From Bryobacterales bacterium (GTDB lineage: Bacteria > Acidobacteriota > Terriglobia > Bryobacterales > Bryobacteraceae): DNA of 21,026 nt. Below the pieces are notes generated by a model. That model was not told the DNA's origin and did no database searches. It was given only the letters and a program-made list of their open reading frames with translations. The stretch covers positions 1,945 to 22,970 of the forward strand of contig PLMF01000188.1 in NCBI GenBank assembly GCA_003142355.1. The letters run 5' to 3'. Shown here one piece after another: positions 8,643 through 14,946 of this stretch. Position numbers and translations under genes: made by a program. Numbering within the stretch: position 1 is the first letter of the stretch; the number at the start of each line of letters is the position of its first letter.

Positions 8643-9334
8643 GTCAGGCGTTCCGCCCGCGCGCGGACGACAAACTGGTAGGCGAGAAGGTTCTTCCAGG
8701 CCCGGGCCGATTCGTAGGAGAGACGCTCCAGGGCGCGCACCCAGAACGATGCTTCCCATTTTGGCAGCGCAAGCGAAACCGGCACACCCGAACAGTGTAG
8801 CGTTTCGATGAGGAACCCGGCGCGGGACAGCAGATCCACCCAGCCGTGCCACGTGTAGAATTGCACGTGGGTGCGATCGAACAGCCCGCGATCGTGCCGA
8901 GGAAATCGCCCCATCAGCACATGCCCGCGAAAATAGGCGTGGCCGCTGTTGGGCAGCGAGGCGATGAGCGCGCCGCCTGGCGCCAGCCGCTCCCGGCATT
9001 CGCGCAACAAACCGACGGGTTCGCGCAGATGCTCGAGCACGTCGGCGCAGAGGATGAAGTCGAAGCAGCCGTCCAATGCAGGCAAACCCCGATCCAGGTC
9101 CGCAGCGACGAAATGAATGCCCGGCGGGTGAGGTGTGCCGGCCAAGTCGATGCCGGTGACGGAGAACCCGCGCTGCGCCAGGATCTGGGACAGATGACCG
9201 CCCGCGCAGCCAATGTCCAGAACACGACGCCCATCGCCCTGGCGCGGGAATTCCCTCAATAGCAGCGCGTGGCTGCTGTAAGGCCCCGGCTTGAACTGGT
9301 AGCGAGCAGGCGCCTCCACGGTAGCCGCCGTCAT
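8639..9334 (-). CDS. Class I SAM-dependent methyltransferase
   Basis: 231 residues, first gene of the minus-strand operon. Motif I is VLDIGCAGGHLS (38-49), an acidic residue follows in VTGIDLAG (Asp63), and the motif II/III region is FDFILCADVLEHL (about 91-103), then LAPGGALIASLPN. This is the Methyltransf_23/Methyltransf_11 type found in many surface polysaccharide clusters. There is no membrane segment, so it should be cytosolic. Its stop overlaps the ATG of the GT2 gene. The start at 9334 is supported by a TATAAT only 8 nt upstream, which leaves no room for a Shine-Dalgarno. The substrate, possibly a lipid-linked or nucleotide sugar or the lipid carrier, is not determinable. Confidence 0.85.
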   Translation of the reverse strand: MTAATVEAPARYQFKPGPYSSHALLLREFPRQGDGRRVLDIGCAGGHLSQILAQRGFSVTGIDLAGTPHPPGIHFVAADLDRGLPALDGCFDFILCADVLEHLREPVGLLRECRERLAPGGALIASLPNSGHAYFRGHVLMGRFPRHDRGLFDRTHVQFYTWHGWVDLLSRAGFLIETLHCSGVPVSLALPKWEASFWVRALERLSYESARAWKNLLAYQFVVRARAERLT

Positions 9335-9342
9335 TCGTACCT

Positions 9343-9348
9343 ATTATA
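9343..9348 (-). promoter_or_regulatory. Probable -10 box of the methyltransferase-led operon
   Basis: A perfect TATAAT reads on the minus strand and ends 8 nt before the ATG at 9334. Initiation at the usual distance would give a leader of only a few bases, that is, an almost leaderless message. No convincing -35 hexamer is seen 16-18 bp upstream, so this call rests on the -10 match and its position. Confidence 0.5.
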
Positions 9349-9441
9349 CACAGCGGCGAAACCGCTCCCTGGCGCTCAGCGCTTGGCGAGGACGACTGGT
9401 GGCTTTTGGCCGTCGAAGCGCAGTATTGTGAGGACATGGGG

Positions 9442-9690
9442 ATGACCCTGACTATTCCGGACTCGGTGCTCCAAGGCCTCCGCATTCCGGAGGGGGAGAT
9501 TGCGGGGCGACTCCGGACCGAACTCGCCATCGCGCTCTATGCCCAAGGAGCGCTTTCGCTTGGCAAAGCCGCCGAACTCGCGGAGATGAATCGAATGAGC
9601 TTCGGCGAGATGGTGGGAGAGCGAGGCATTGCCCGGCACTACGGCGACGCGGAGTTGGCCCAAGACATCTCCTATGCTCGTAGCGAGTAA
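9442..9690 (+). CDS. UPF0175-family antitoxin
   Basis: 82 residues from ATG 9442, which has GAGG 8 nt ahead. An ATG at 9436 is too close to the GAGG but cannot be excluded. The protein has the UPF0175 pattern: an N-terminal strand MTLTIPDSVL, then an amphipathic helix RLRTELAIALYAQGALSLGKAAELAEM and the segment MSFGEMVGERGI. This family is often paired with DUF3368-type PIN-domain ribonucleases as antitoxin and probable autorepressor. Its end overlaps the start of the PIN gene by 17 nt, the standard TA layout. The reading frame looks intact, unlike its partner. Confidence 0.8.
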   Translation: MTLTIPDSVLQGLRIPEGEIAGRLRTELAIALYAQGALSLGKAAELAEMNRMSFGEMVGERGIARHYGDAELAQDISYARSE

Positions 9691-9919
9691 TACCTCGCCG
9701 ATCTCAAACCTTGCGGTCATTGGCCGGCTAAGTCTTCTCCGGAGCCAATTCCGCGAGATTTGGATCCCAGGCGCGGTCCAGTCCGAACTCCACCAACTCT
9801 CCGACCCGGCAGCGCTGAAGGAGATCCAACAGGCTCTCCAGGACGGTTGGATCAAACCGCAGGCGCTTCGAGAGGACCATGTCGCGCGGTCGCTCGCGGC
9901 TGGTGCGAGGCGTGCCTAA
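9674..9919 (+). pseudogene. Truncated DUF3368-type PIN-domain toxin
   Basis: From ATG 9674 the frame gives 81 residues beginning MLVASNTSPISNLAVIG, with IPGAVQSELHQL and DGWIKPQAL, which is the N-terminal half of a DUF3368 PIN protein. Family members usually run to about 150 or more residues and carry a GEAEAI-like acidic motif plus a second D-x-x-x-R region. Here the frame ends at 9919 with unrelated residues, and neither acidic motif appears in the other two forward frames downstream. I therefore call it a toxin lacking its C-terminal catalytic half, lost by deletion or replacement rather than a simple frameshift. The cognate antitoxin just upstream is intact. Confidence 0.75.
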
Positions 9920-10254
9920 TCGTCGAAAACGCGCTCGGCCCCGGTTTGCTCTGGTGCGCTTGCGACAGTTTCAGGCCAGTGAGGGCACTGGCTGGCGCAC
10001 CGCCGGCCTCGATTGGCTACGAAAGGTGAGTTTCGCCCCCGGTTTTCGAAAACAGACCCACCGCGCGTTCCGGGTGGCCCTGCGTTCGTACTATTGTTTT
10101 CTTGCAGTTGCGGGAGCTTCGCGAGCGGCCCAGAGTGAATTGTCGAAAACCAGTTTTCGAAGGAGTTGGTGGTGTTGCGTAAATATATGATTACAAGCAA
10201 TATCCGAGCTGGAGGCCATCGGGCGTCAGCGGCTTATGCCCGGTGTTTTCCGGG
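9920..10254. other. Intergenic stretch without a convincing gene
   Basis: No open frame here has recognisable protein character or a ribosome binding site. It holds recurring TCGAAAAC words at 9923-9930, 10042-10053 (the 12-bp palindrome GTTTTCGAAAAC) and 10143-10160 (TCGAAAAC-CA-GTTTTCGA), and a small inverted repeat CCCGG/CCGGG at 10239-10254. Base composition falls toward its right end. It looks like insertion scar DNA at the edge of the island. Confidence 0.6.
10143..10160. repeat. Short inverted repeat TCGAAAAC-CA-GTTTTCGA
   Basis: Two 8-bp arms are separated by 2 nt. The same word occurs as a 12-bp palindrome at 10042-10053 and as a single copy at 9923-9930. It may be a regulator-binding site or a remnant of a mobile end; nothing in the sequence decides this. 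Confidence 0.6.
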
Positions 10255-10291
10255 GGTTTCCGAGACTTCCCAGAATAGCAATACTGGGAAC
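10255..10291 (+). repeat. 37-bp direct repeat, left copy (downstream of the coiled-coil gene)
   Basis: This matches 11214-11250 at 36 of 37 positions (A versus G at the ninth base); the next bases on either side no longer match. Inside is an inverted repeat TTCCCAG / CTGGGAA with a 10-nt loop. It starts 12 nt beyond the stop of the gene at 10304-11200. Together the two copies enclose that gene and little else. Confidence 0.9.
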
Positions 10292-10303
10292 ACGGATTTC
10301 AGG

Positions 10304-11200
10304 CTAAAGGAAAGGCTTTCTGCCACGCTGGATATTGTCCAGCATGCGCAGCGCCTCCTTTTCTCTTTGAGCCCTGTCGGACGACTCCCTCATCCACTGT
10401 TCCTGGTGCTGGATATTCGTCTGCACCATGTTGCCAATCTGAGAATGAATCGACCGAGTTGAGTCACGGAGTGTTAGGGCCATTGCATCAACCGAATTGG
10501 CAAGATCTCCAATCGAGCCAGAGATTCTCTGGGTCATGTATTCAAGAGCTTGGGCTAGGTTGGTGAATCCGGCCACTAGGATTTGATTGGTCTTGCGTTG
10601 CTCATAAATCGTGGCGAATTGAAAATTGCTCTGGGCCTTGCGCACGATCGATTTCATTCGGTTCGCAGTTGTCAGGCCGATACCTAGTTTTGCCACCGAT
10701 TGCGGTGCTAAGGGGAACCCGGGATGGACGTCGGCATACTCCTTAGTGAGCTTGGCGTATTGAAGCGAATTCTCCTTGATCGTCTGAACCCCGTTGTTGA
10801 AGTACCCAAGGGCAATAGCGGCTCTTTCGATCTGATCCCAGAAAGGCGCAAAAACACTGTCCCTGAACTCAACCTCTGCCTGGTCCAAATGGCTTTCTGC
10901 CAAGTTCAGTTGCTTGGGCAGTTCCTCAAATGTCTTGACGGACTGTTCACCCAGTGCGAACATCTGACGGAGGTACGACTCTTGACGCGCCCTGTGCTGG
11001 GCTTCGTTAGCGCGCCTGGCCTCCTCGTCCGCCCGTCGTCGCCGGGCCTCGTCAGCACGTCGCTGGTTGATCTCGGCCCCCTTTTTGGTCATCGATCTCA
11101 CCCAAATGATGAAAATGAAGATGACGGCAAGTATCAGGGCAAACAGGAGCACTGGCGCGGAGTTAGTAGGTGAAGCCGACTGCAAGAAGATCGTGAACAT
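10304..11200 (-). CDS. Membrane-anchored coiled-coil protein of unknown function
   Basis: 298 residues; I do not recognise the family. Residues about 14-36 form one strong membrane helix (LLFALILAVIFIFIIWV) followed by KK, suggesting a cytoplasmic body. Residues 42-75 are Arg/Ala/Glu-rich with a heptad-like RRADEARRRRADEEARRANE pattern, a probable coiled coil. The middle contains helical stretches with FAPFWDQIERAAIALGYFNNG and LTTANRMKSIVRKAQSNFQFA. The C-terminus (about 215-292) is again coiled-coil-like, including SIGDLANSVDAMALTLRDSTRS. The start has AGGAGG 7 nt upstream. Base composition is visibly AT-richer than in the surrounding genes, and the gene is enclosed by 37-bp direct repeats, so it looks transferred. 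A structural or signalling membrane role is possible, but no enzyme motif is visible. Confidence 0.8.
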   Translation of the reverse strand: MFTIFLQSASPTNSAPVLLFALILAVIFIFIIWVRSMTKKGAEINQRRADEARRRRADEEARRANEAQHRARQESYLRQMFALGEQSVKTFEELPKQLNLAESHLDQAEVEFRDSVFAPFWDQIERAAIALGYFNNGVQTIKENSLQYAKLTKEYADVHPGFPLAPQSVAKLGIGLTTANRMKSIVRKAQSNFQFATIYEQRKTNQILVAGFTNLAQALEYMTQRISGSIGDLANSVDAMALTLRDSTRSIHSQIGNMVQTNIQHQEQWMRESSDRAQREKEALRMLDNIQRGRKPFL

Positions 11201-11207
11201 GATCTTT

Positions 11208-11213
11208 CCTCCT
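11208..11213 (-). promoter_or_regulatory. Consensus Shine-Dalgarno AGGAGG abutting the 37-bp repeat
   Basis: AGGAGG lies 7 nt before the ATG at 11200 and directly adjoins the repeat copy at 11214-11250. Most other genes in the window have weak or no Shine-Dalgarno, so this is the strongest ribosome site here. It means the repeat-SD-gene-repeat unit carries its own translation signal. Confidence 0.85.
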
Positions 11214-11250
11214 GGTTTCCGGGACTTCCCAGAATAGCAATACTGGGAAC
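11214..11250 (+). repeat. 37-bp direct repeat, right copy (upstream of the coiled-coil gene)
   Basis: The repeat core contains TTCCCAG / CTGGGAA arms around AATAGCAATA, as in the copy at 10255-10291, in the same orientation 959 bp away. It sits immediately upstream of the Shine-Dalgarno of the enclosed gene. It could be a recombination site, an insertion-site duplication, or a regulatory element. At 37 bp it is longer than usual transposition target duplications. Confidence 0.9.
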
Positions 11251-11333
11251 CGCCCCGGTGGCATCCAGGAGGAGAATTGCGCGGTCACAGCCCTCCCAGA
11301 TCTTGGTCGAGGGGGTTGAGCGAAGCCCGGCGA

Positions 11334-12410
11334 TCAACGCCGGTTGCGCTTCGGTCTCTCGGGTAACTTCCTGGCGGCGTCTTCCAGTGACTCCGACTGC
11401 TCGCGCTCCGCCTCCGCTTCCAATAGCGCACGGCGCCGGGCGGCAAACTCCTCGTACTCGGCTTCCGCGTGGGCGTCGGCTGTGGTCTTGCTCACGCTCC
11501 CTTTATCGCCCAGGACCGCCCGCTCATTGAACCGAAGGAACTCGTTGAGCTTAGTCTCCCAGTCCTTCAAGAACACCTGCTTGCGGCGGCGCGCCTGATC
11601 CTCCGCAAAATCGAGCCACATCGTCACGATGCGATTCAGCTCCCCAATTTCCTCCTGGGTCAGATAGTTCTTGGCCACCGTCACGTCCGCTTTCCGCACC
11701 ACGCCCCCCTTCCAGGAGGTCAAGCCCATGTTCGGTTTGGAGTGGTCGGCACGGCCCGCAATCAACTCCGGCGCCGTCTGGCCGGTTGCGGCGAAGTGCA
11801 GCCGGTTCTGAATGATCTGGAAAAACTCCATCGTCTCCTTGCGTCCGGGGTCGTAGTCGCCGGCCAGGCTGAAGATCTCGCGCACGCGCAAGTACATGCG
11901 TTTCTCACTGGCGCGTATGTCCCGGATCCGCTCCAGTAACTCGTCGAAGTAATCGGGAATCCCCTCGCCTTCGACGGGCGGGTTCTTCAGCCGCAGGTCG
12001 TCCAGGGTGAAGCCTTTCACTAGATACTCGCTCAAGCGTTCCGTCGCCCAGCGACGGAACTGCGTTCCGCGTTCCGACCGCACCCGATAGCCGACGGCCA
12101 GGATGGCGTCTAGGTTGTAGTGCTCGATTTCCCGCTCGACTTCGCGCGGTCCTTCCCGGCGAACTATTCGGAATTTCCGAATAGTTGGGCCAGGCGGCAC
12201 CTCGCCCTCGTCGAGGATGTTCTTGAGGTGCTCGTTGACGGTCGCCACGGTAACCTGGAACAATTCCGCAATGAGCGCCTGGCTCAGCCAAAGCGTTTCG
12301 TCGACAAAACGGCACTCGACCCGCGTGCGGCCGTCTTCTGTCTGGTACAGGACAATCTCGCCAGTCGGGCGTGCGGGATCACCGGGCATGGGCGGCTGGT
12401 TCTTCGGCAT
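11334..12410 (-). CDS. RhuM-family protein (virulence RhuM / phage antirepressor-like)
   Basis: 358 residues with the RhuM signature: GEIVLYQTEDGRTRVECRF (18-36), TLWLSQALIAELFQVTVATVNEHLKNIL (39-66, HTH-like), YNLDAILAVGYRVRSERGTQFRRWATERLSEYLVKGF (98-134), then FFQIIQNRLHFAATGQTAPELI and a charged coiled C-terminal tail. RhuM proteins are common on phage and genomic islands; their molecular role is unclear, and DNA binding or regulation is suspected from the HTH-like part. Start 12410 is taken as the first in-frame ATG. It has no clear Shine-Dalgarno, though a TACAAT lies just upstream; ATG 12389 is an alternative. The 5' end overlaps a truncated vapC stub in another frame, which marks a junction. 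A perfect 25-nt inverted repeat lies inside the coding region. Confidence 0.85.
   Translation of the reverse strand: MPKNQPPMPGDPARPTGEIVLYQTEDGRTRVECRFVDETLWLSQALIAELFQVTVATVNEHLKNILDEGEVPPGPTIRKFRIVRREGPREVEREIEHYNLDAILAVGYRVRSERGTQFRRWATERLSEYLVKGFTLDDLRLKNPPVEGEGIPDYFDELLERIRDIRASEKRMYLRVREIFSLAGDYDPGRKETMEFFQIIQNRLHFAATGQTAPELIAGRADHSKPNMGLTSWKGGVVRKADVTVAKNYLTQEEIGELNRIVTMWLDFAEDQARRRKQVFLKDWETKLNEFLRFNERAVLGDKGSVSKTTADAHAEAEYEEFAARRRALLEAEAEREQSESLEDAARKLPERPKRNRR
12162..12186. repeat. Perfect inverted repeat inside the RhuM gene (12-bp arms, 1-nt centre)
   Basis: AACTATTCGGAA at 12162-12173 is the exact reverse complement of 12175-12186, with a single central base. It encodes the TIRKFRIV segment (76-83), between the HTH-like part and the YNLD motif. 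Such symmetry is far beyond chance and is not required by the protein sequence. It could be an operator, a protein-binding site, or a coding palindromic element. Confidence 0.9.
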
Positions 12411-12573
12411 TCGGAAGCATTGTACCGTCGTTCGGCCCGTCCCGGTTGCAGACTACAGCTCCGGTCCGCGGCCCAGAAGACCGCATGGCATCCGATCGCC
12501 GCATCACGTCGAGGACAGGTTGGTGTCCTCGCAGCAGTGCCGAGTAGGCCGACGGGTCGAGTAATACGTTCAC
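12379..12573 (-). pseudogene. vapC-like PIN toxin, N-terminal stub only
   Basis: A GTG at 12573 overlaps the antitoxin stop (GTGA) and opens VNVLLDPSAYSALLRGHQPV, the typical start of a VapC PIN domain (normally LLDTSAYSA). After DVMRRSDAM the sequence loses all PIN resemblance and the frame ends at 12379, inside the RhuM gene in another frame. Family members are about 130 residues and contain further acidic residues that are absent here. The break lies near 12490, where RhuM upstream DNA begins, so an insertion or deletion joined the two. Confidence 0.75.
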
Positions 12574-12818
12574 CCCGCCGACTCCCGGCCCGCGGGATCG
12601 ACTTGACGCATCTCGACCAAGACCGCGTCGAACGCATCCGCCTCCGCACTCGACCATGTTCCGTGGAACTCCTCAAAATCGGAGTTCATGGCCGGTTTAT
12701 GCAACCGTGCTTCCAGCAATCGAAGGGTGGCCTTATTGAGGCTGATTCCTTCGCGATGGCTGGTTTCAAGAATCGCCTTTTCGACTTCCTTTGGCAGGTT
12801 CCTGAGAGAAATCGTCAT
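12570..12818 (-). CDS. FitA/VapB-like ribbon-helix-helix antitoxin
   Basis: 82 residues starting MTISLRNLPKEVEKAILETS, then SLNKATLRLLEARL. This is a ribbon-helix-helix pattern: one beta strand, then two helices, with the strand contacting DNA. The C-terminal part (HGTWSSAEADAFDAVLVEMRQVD) is acidic and aromatic, as in toxin-neutralising tails. Its stop overlaps the GTG of the vapC stub, the normal VapBC arrangement. The antitoxin frame is complete, while the toxin is broken. It is divergent from the membrane-protein gene at 12876, with 57 bp between the start codons, so any DNA binding at its own promoter would also touch that gene's promoter. Confidence 0.75.
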   Translation of the reverse strand: MTISLRNLPKEVEKAILETSHREGISLNKATLRLLEARLHKPAMNSDFEEFHGTWSSAEADAFDAVLVEMRQVDPAGRESAG

Positions 12819-12860
12819 AAACTCACTGTAGCTCGCCGCGGCTGGCTAGCGAACCGGCGG

Positions 12861-12866
12861 TATAAT
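12861..12866 (+). promoter_or_regulatory. Probable -10 box of the plus-strand membrane-protein gene
   Basis: A perfect TATAAT lies 9 nt before the ATG at 12876, so the message would have a leader of about 3 nt. No clear -35 is seen. The spacing closely mirrors the TATAAT of the opposite operon at 9343-9348. Confidence 0.5.
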
Positions 12867-12875
12867 CAGCGCTCT

Positions 12876-14858
12876 ATGCGTCCTCGCCGGCCGTGGGTGC
12901 TGCTGTGCGTGTTGGTGTTGTCGATTGTCAATCTCATCATCGCGGCGCCCTTGTTTGGCGTGGAGTATTCCGCTTACAACGGGTCCATCGAGGGTACATT
13001 TATTGCCATTGCCCGTGTAATGGCGAAGCATCCGGGCCAATGGAATTGGTGGCCGCTGTGGAACGCGGGGATGCCTTTTGAGAATACGTATCTGCCGCTG
13101 TTGCATTGGTTTGTCGCGGCTTTCAGTGGATTGACGGGATGGTCGGCTGCGAGATCGTTTCACATAGTGACGGCGGGGATCTACGTGTGCAGCGCATTGG
13201 CGGTGTTTTGGATGGCCCTGGTGTTGAGCCGCAGGCTGGCCGTGAGTTTTGTCGCCACGCTGGCTTACTCGTGTTTTTCGGTTTCAGCCCTGCTCGTGCC
13301 CGCCATCCGGGCGGACGCGGGGGGCGCGCTGAATCTCCGCCGCCTGCAGATTCTGGTCTACTGGGGCGAAGCTCCGCATACCTTGACGCTGGCTTTGCTG
13401 CCGGTCGCTGTTGTGTGTTTTGTTCATGCCCTGACCACAAACGCGGTGAAATGGAAGATCCTGGCCGGCGTTCTGGCCGCCGCAGTCGTTCTGAGCAACG
13501 CATTCGGCATTGTTGCGCTGGCAGTTGCGCTTCTCTGCTGGCTGCTGGCCTTTCGACCCCAACCATGGTGGAGGGCGCCGTCGATCATGGCGGCAATTGG
13601 GGTTGTGAGTTACTGCTGGACTGCTCCGTGGATGAGTCCCAGCATGATTCGAGCGATTCGGACCAATCCCTTGGCGGGCGGCGATCTTCGATACACCGCA
13701 GCGTCCTGGATCGCACTGGCAATTCTCAGCGGCGGCTACGTGCTTTTGTGGTTTGTTCTGCGGCGCGCCAAGACAACCGCGCACGTGCAATTCTTCGCGC
13801 TTTTTGGATACGTCCTCACGGCCATCGTGGTGACTTGGTACGTGTGGCAGGTCGCTCTGCTCCCTCAGCCCTCCCGTTATCAGTTGGAGATGGACCTGGC
13901 GCTCCTGCTGGCCGTGGTATTCGGTGGGGCGGCAATCCTGGATCGGCTCCCGCGGCGTGTACGCTCCGCCGCAGTCGCGGCTGTCCTGATCGCCCTGGCC
14001 CTCCAAACCGTCCACTCGGTGAACTACGCGAGGGGCTTGATTCGGTCGGTCGAACCGGGCCGTCTGAGCGAGTACAAGATTGCGAAATGGATGGACCGGA
14101 ATCGGCATGGGGACCGGGCGTTCATTGCCGGATCGAGTTCCTTTCTGTATAACGTCTTCACCGACAATCCCCAGTTTCAGGGCGGGCACATTCAATTCGC
14201 CGTGAATCCATTCATTCCTGGTGTGGTGTACCAGATTCAAAGCGGCACGAATGCCGGCGCCCGCGCCGCCGAAGTTGCGGTGTTTTGGCTGAAGGCGTTT
14301 GGGGCGCGCGCCATTGCCGTGTCGGGGCCGAAGAGCACGGATGCCTACAGAGCCTTTGCCAACCCCCGCAAGTTCGACGGTGTTTTGCCGCTGCTCTGGC
14401 GCGAGGGCGATGACGCCATCTATGAAGTGCCCAGCCGGTCGCCATCGCTCGCGCATGTGATTCCAGCCGCCGCCGTGGTCGAGCGAACACCCATCCACGG
14501 TCTCGACATTGAACCGGTGGAACCCTATGTGGCGGCGCTTGACGATCCCAGATATCCACTCGCCGCATTTCAGTGGAAAGGGATGAGTGAAGCGGAAATC
14601 CGCGCCACCGTCGATCATGGGCAGGTGATTGCCGTCCAGGTCACCTACGATCCCGGCTGGGAGGCCTACGCCAACGGCAAGCGCCAGCCGGTCCGTGGAG
14701 ATGCGATTGGGCTGATGGTGATTGAGCCGGACTGCCATGGGCCTTGCGAGATCTCGCTGCGGTACACGGGCGGCACAGACAGGGTCGTCACACGCGCCAT
14801 GAGCCTGGCGGCCATGCTCGTAGCGCTGGCCTTTGGCTGCCTCGGCCGGCGTCGCTGA
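12876..14858 (+). CDS. PTPS-related/YfhO-like multi-pass membrane protein, divergent fifth paralogue
   Basis: 660 residues from the ATG at 12876. The open frame continues upstream to 12120 but that extension crosses the antitoxin and RhuM genes antisense and lacks protein character. The N-terminus MRPRRPWVLL leads into a membrane helix (8-26), then SIEGTFIAIARVM (37-49), WNAGMPFENTYLPLLHW, YWGEAPHTLTLALLP (162-176), about ten membrane helices in total, and a C-terminal region with GWEAYANGKRQPV and DCHGPCEISLRY before the last helix. It matches the gene at 1742-3700 better than the tandem pair, so it is a displaced or inverted copy of that subtype. It probably adds a lipid-linked sugar on the outer face of the membrane, by inference from family architecture. 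No terminator is evident downstream. Confidence 0.82.
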   Translation: MRPRRPWVLLCVLVLSIVNLIIAAPLFGVEYSAYNGSIEGTFIAIARVMAKHPGQWNWWPLWNAGMPFENTYLPLLHWFVAAFSGLTGWSAARSFHIVTAGIYVCSALAVFWMALVLSRRLAVSFVATLAYSCFSVSALLVPAIRADAGGALNLRRLQILVYWGEAPHTLTLALLPVAVVCFVHALTTNAVKWKILAGVLAAAVVLSNAFGIVALAVALLCWLLAFRPQPWWRAPSIMAAIGVVSYCWTAPWMSPSMIRAIRTNPLAGGDLRYTAASWIALAILSGGYVLLWFVLRRAKTTAHVQFFALFGYVLTAIVVTWYVWQVALLPQPSRYQLEMDLALLLAVVFGGAAILDRLPRRVRSAAVAAVLIALALQTVHSVNYARGLIRSVEPGRLSEYKIAKWMDRNRHGDRAFIAGSSSFLYNVFTDNPQFQGGHIQFAVNPFIPGVVYQIQSGTNAGARAAEVAVFWLKAFGARAIAVSGPKSTDAYRAFANPRKFDGVLPLLWREGDDAIYEVPSRSPSLAHVIPAAAVVERTPIHGLDIEPVEPYVAALDDPRYPLAAFQWKGMSEAEIRATVDHGQVIAVQVTYDPGWEAYANGKRQPVRGDAIGLMVIEPDCHGPCEISLRYTGGTDRVVTRAMSLAAMLVALAFGCLGRRR

Positions 14859-14946
14859 CGCAGCGGCCTCTGGCAAACCCCGGGCACTCCTTTCAGCCGC
14901 CCGATTGCTGCTATGCTTGCTTTGCATCATCGACAGGCACACGCAA

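Noticed and set aside
8643..9530. N-terminal extension of the glycosyltransferase to 9530
   Set aside because: It is out of frame through the methyltransferase, which has unmistakable SAM-binding motifs. The ATGA overlap at 8639-8642 gives the proper start.
9916..10200. Small minus-strand open frame of 94 codons in the gene-poor gap
   Set aside because: No Shine-Dalgarno, no domain and mixed composition; not supported as a gene.
10255..11250. Integron gene cassette with attC sites
   Set aside because: The 37-bp repeats have simple 7-bp arms and lack the paired core sites and length expected of attC; no integrase is visible.
11134..11337. Minus-strand frame containing IWEGCDRAILLLDATG
   Set aside because: It crosses the 37-bp repeat and the start of the coiled-coil gene, has no ribosome site and no recognisable family.
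12120..12875. N-terminal extension of the plus-strand membrane protein to a start at 12120
   Set aside because: It would run antisense through the RhuM, vapC stub and antitoxin genes, and has no membrane or family character. The ATG at 12876 follows a TATAAT and gives the family N-terminus.
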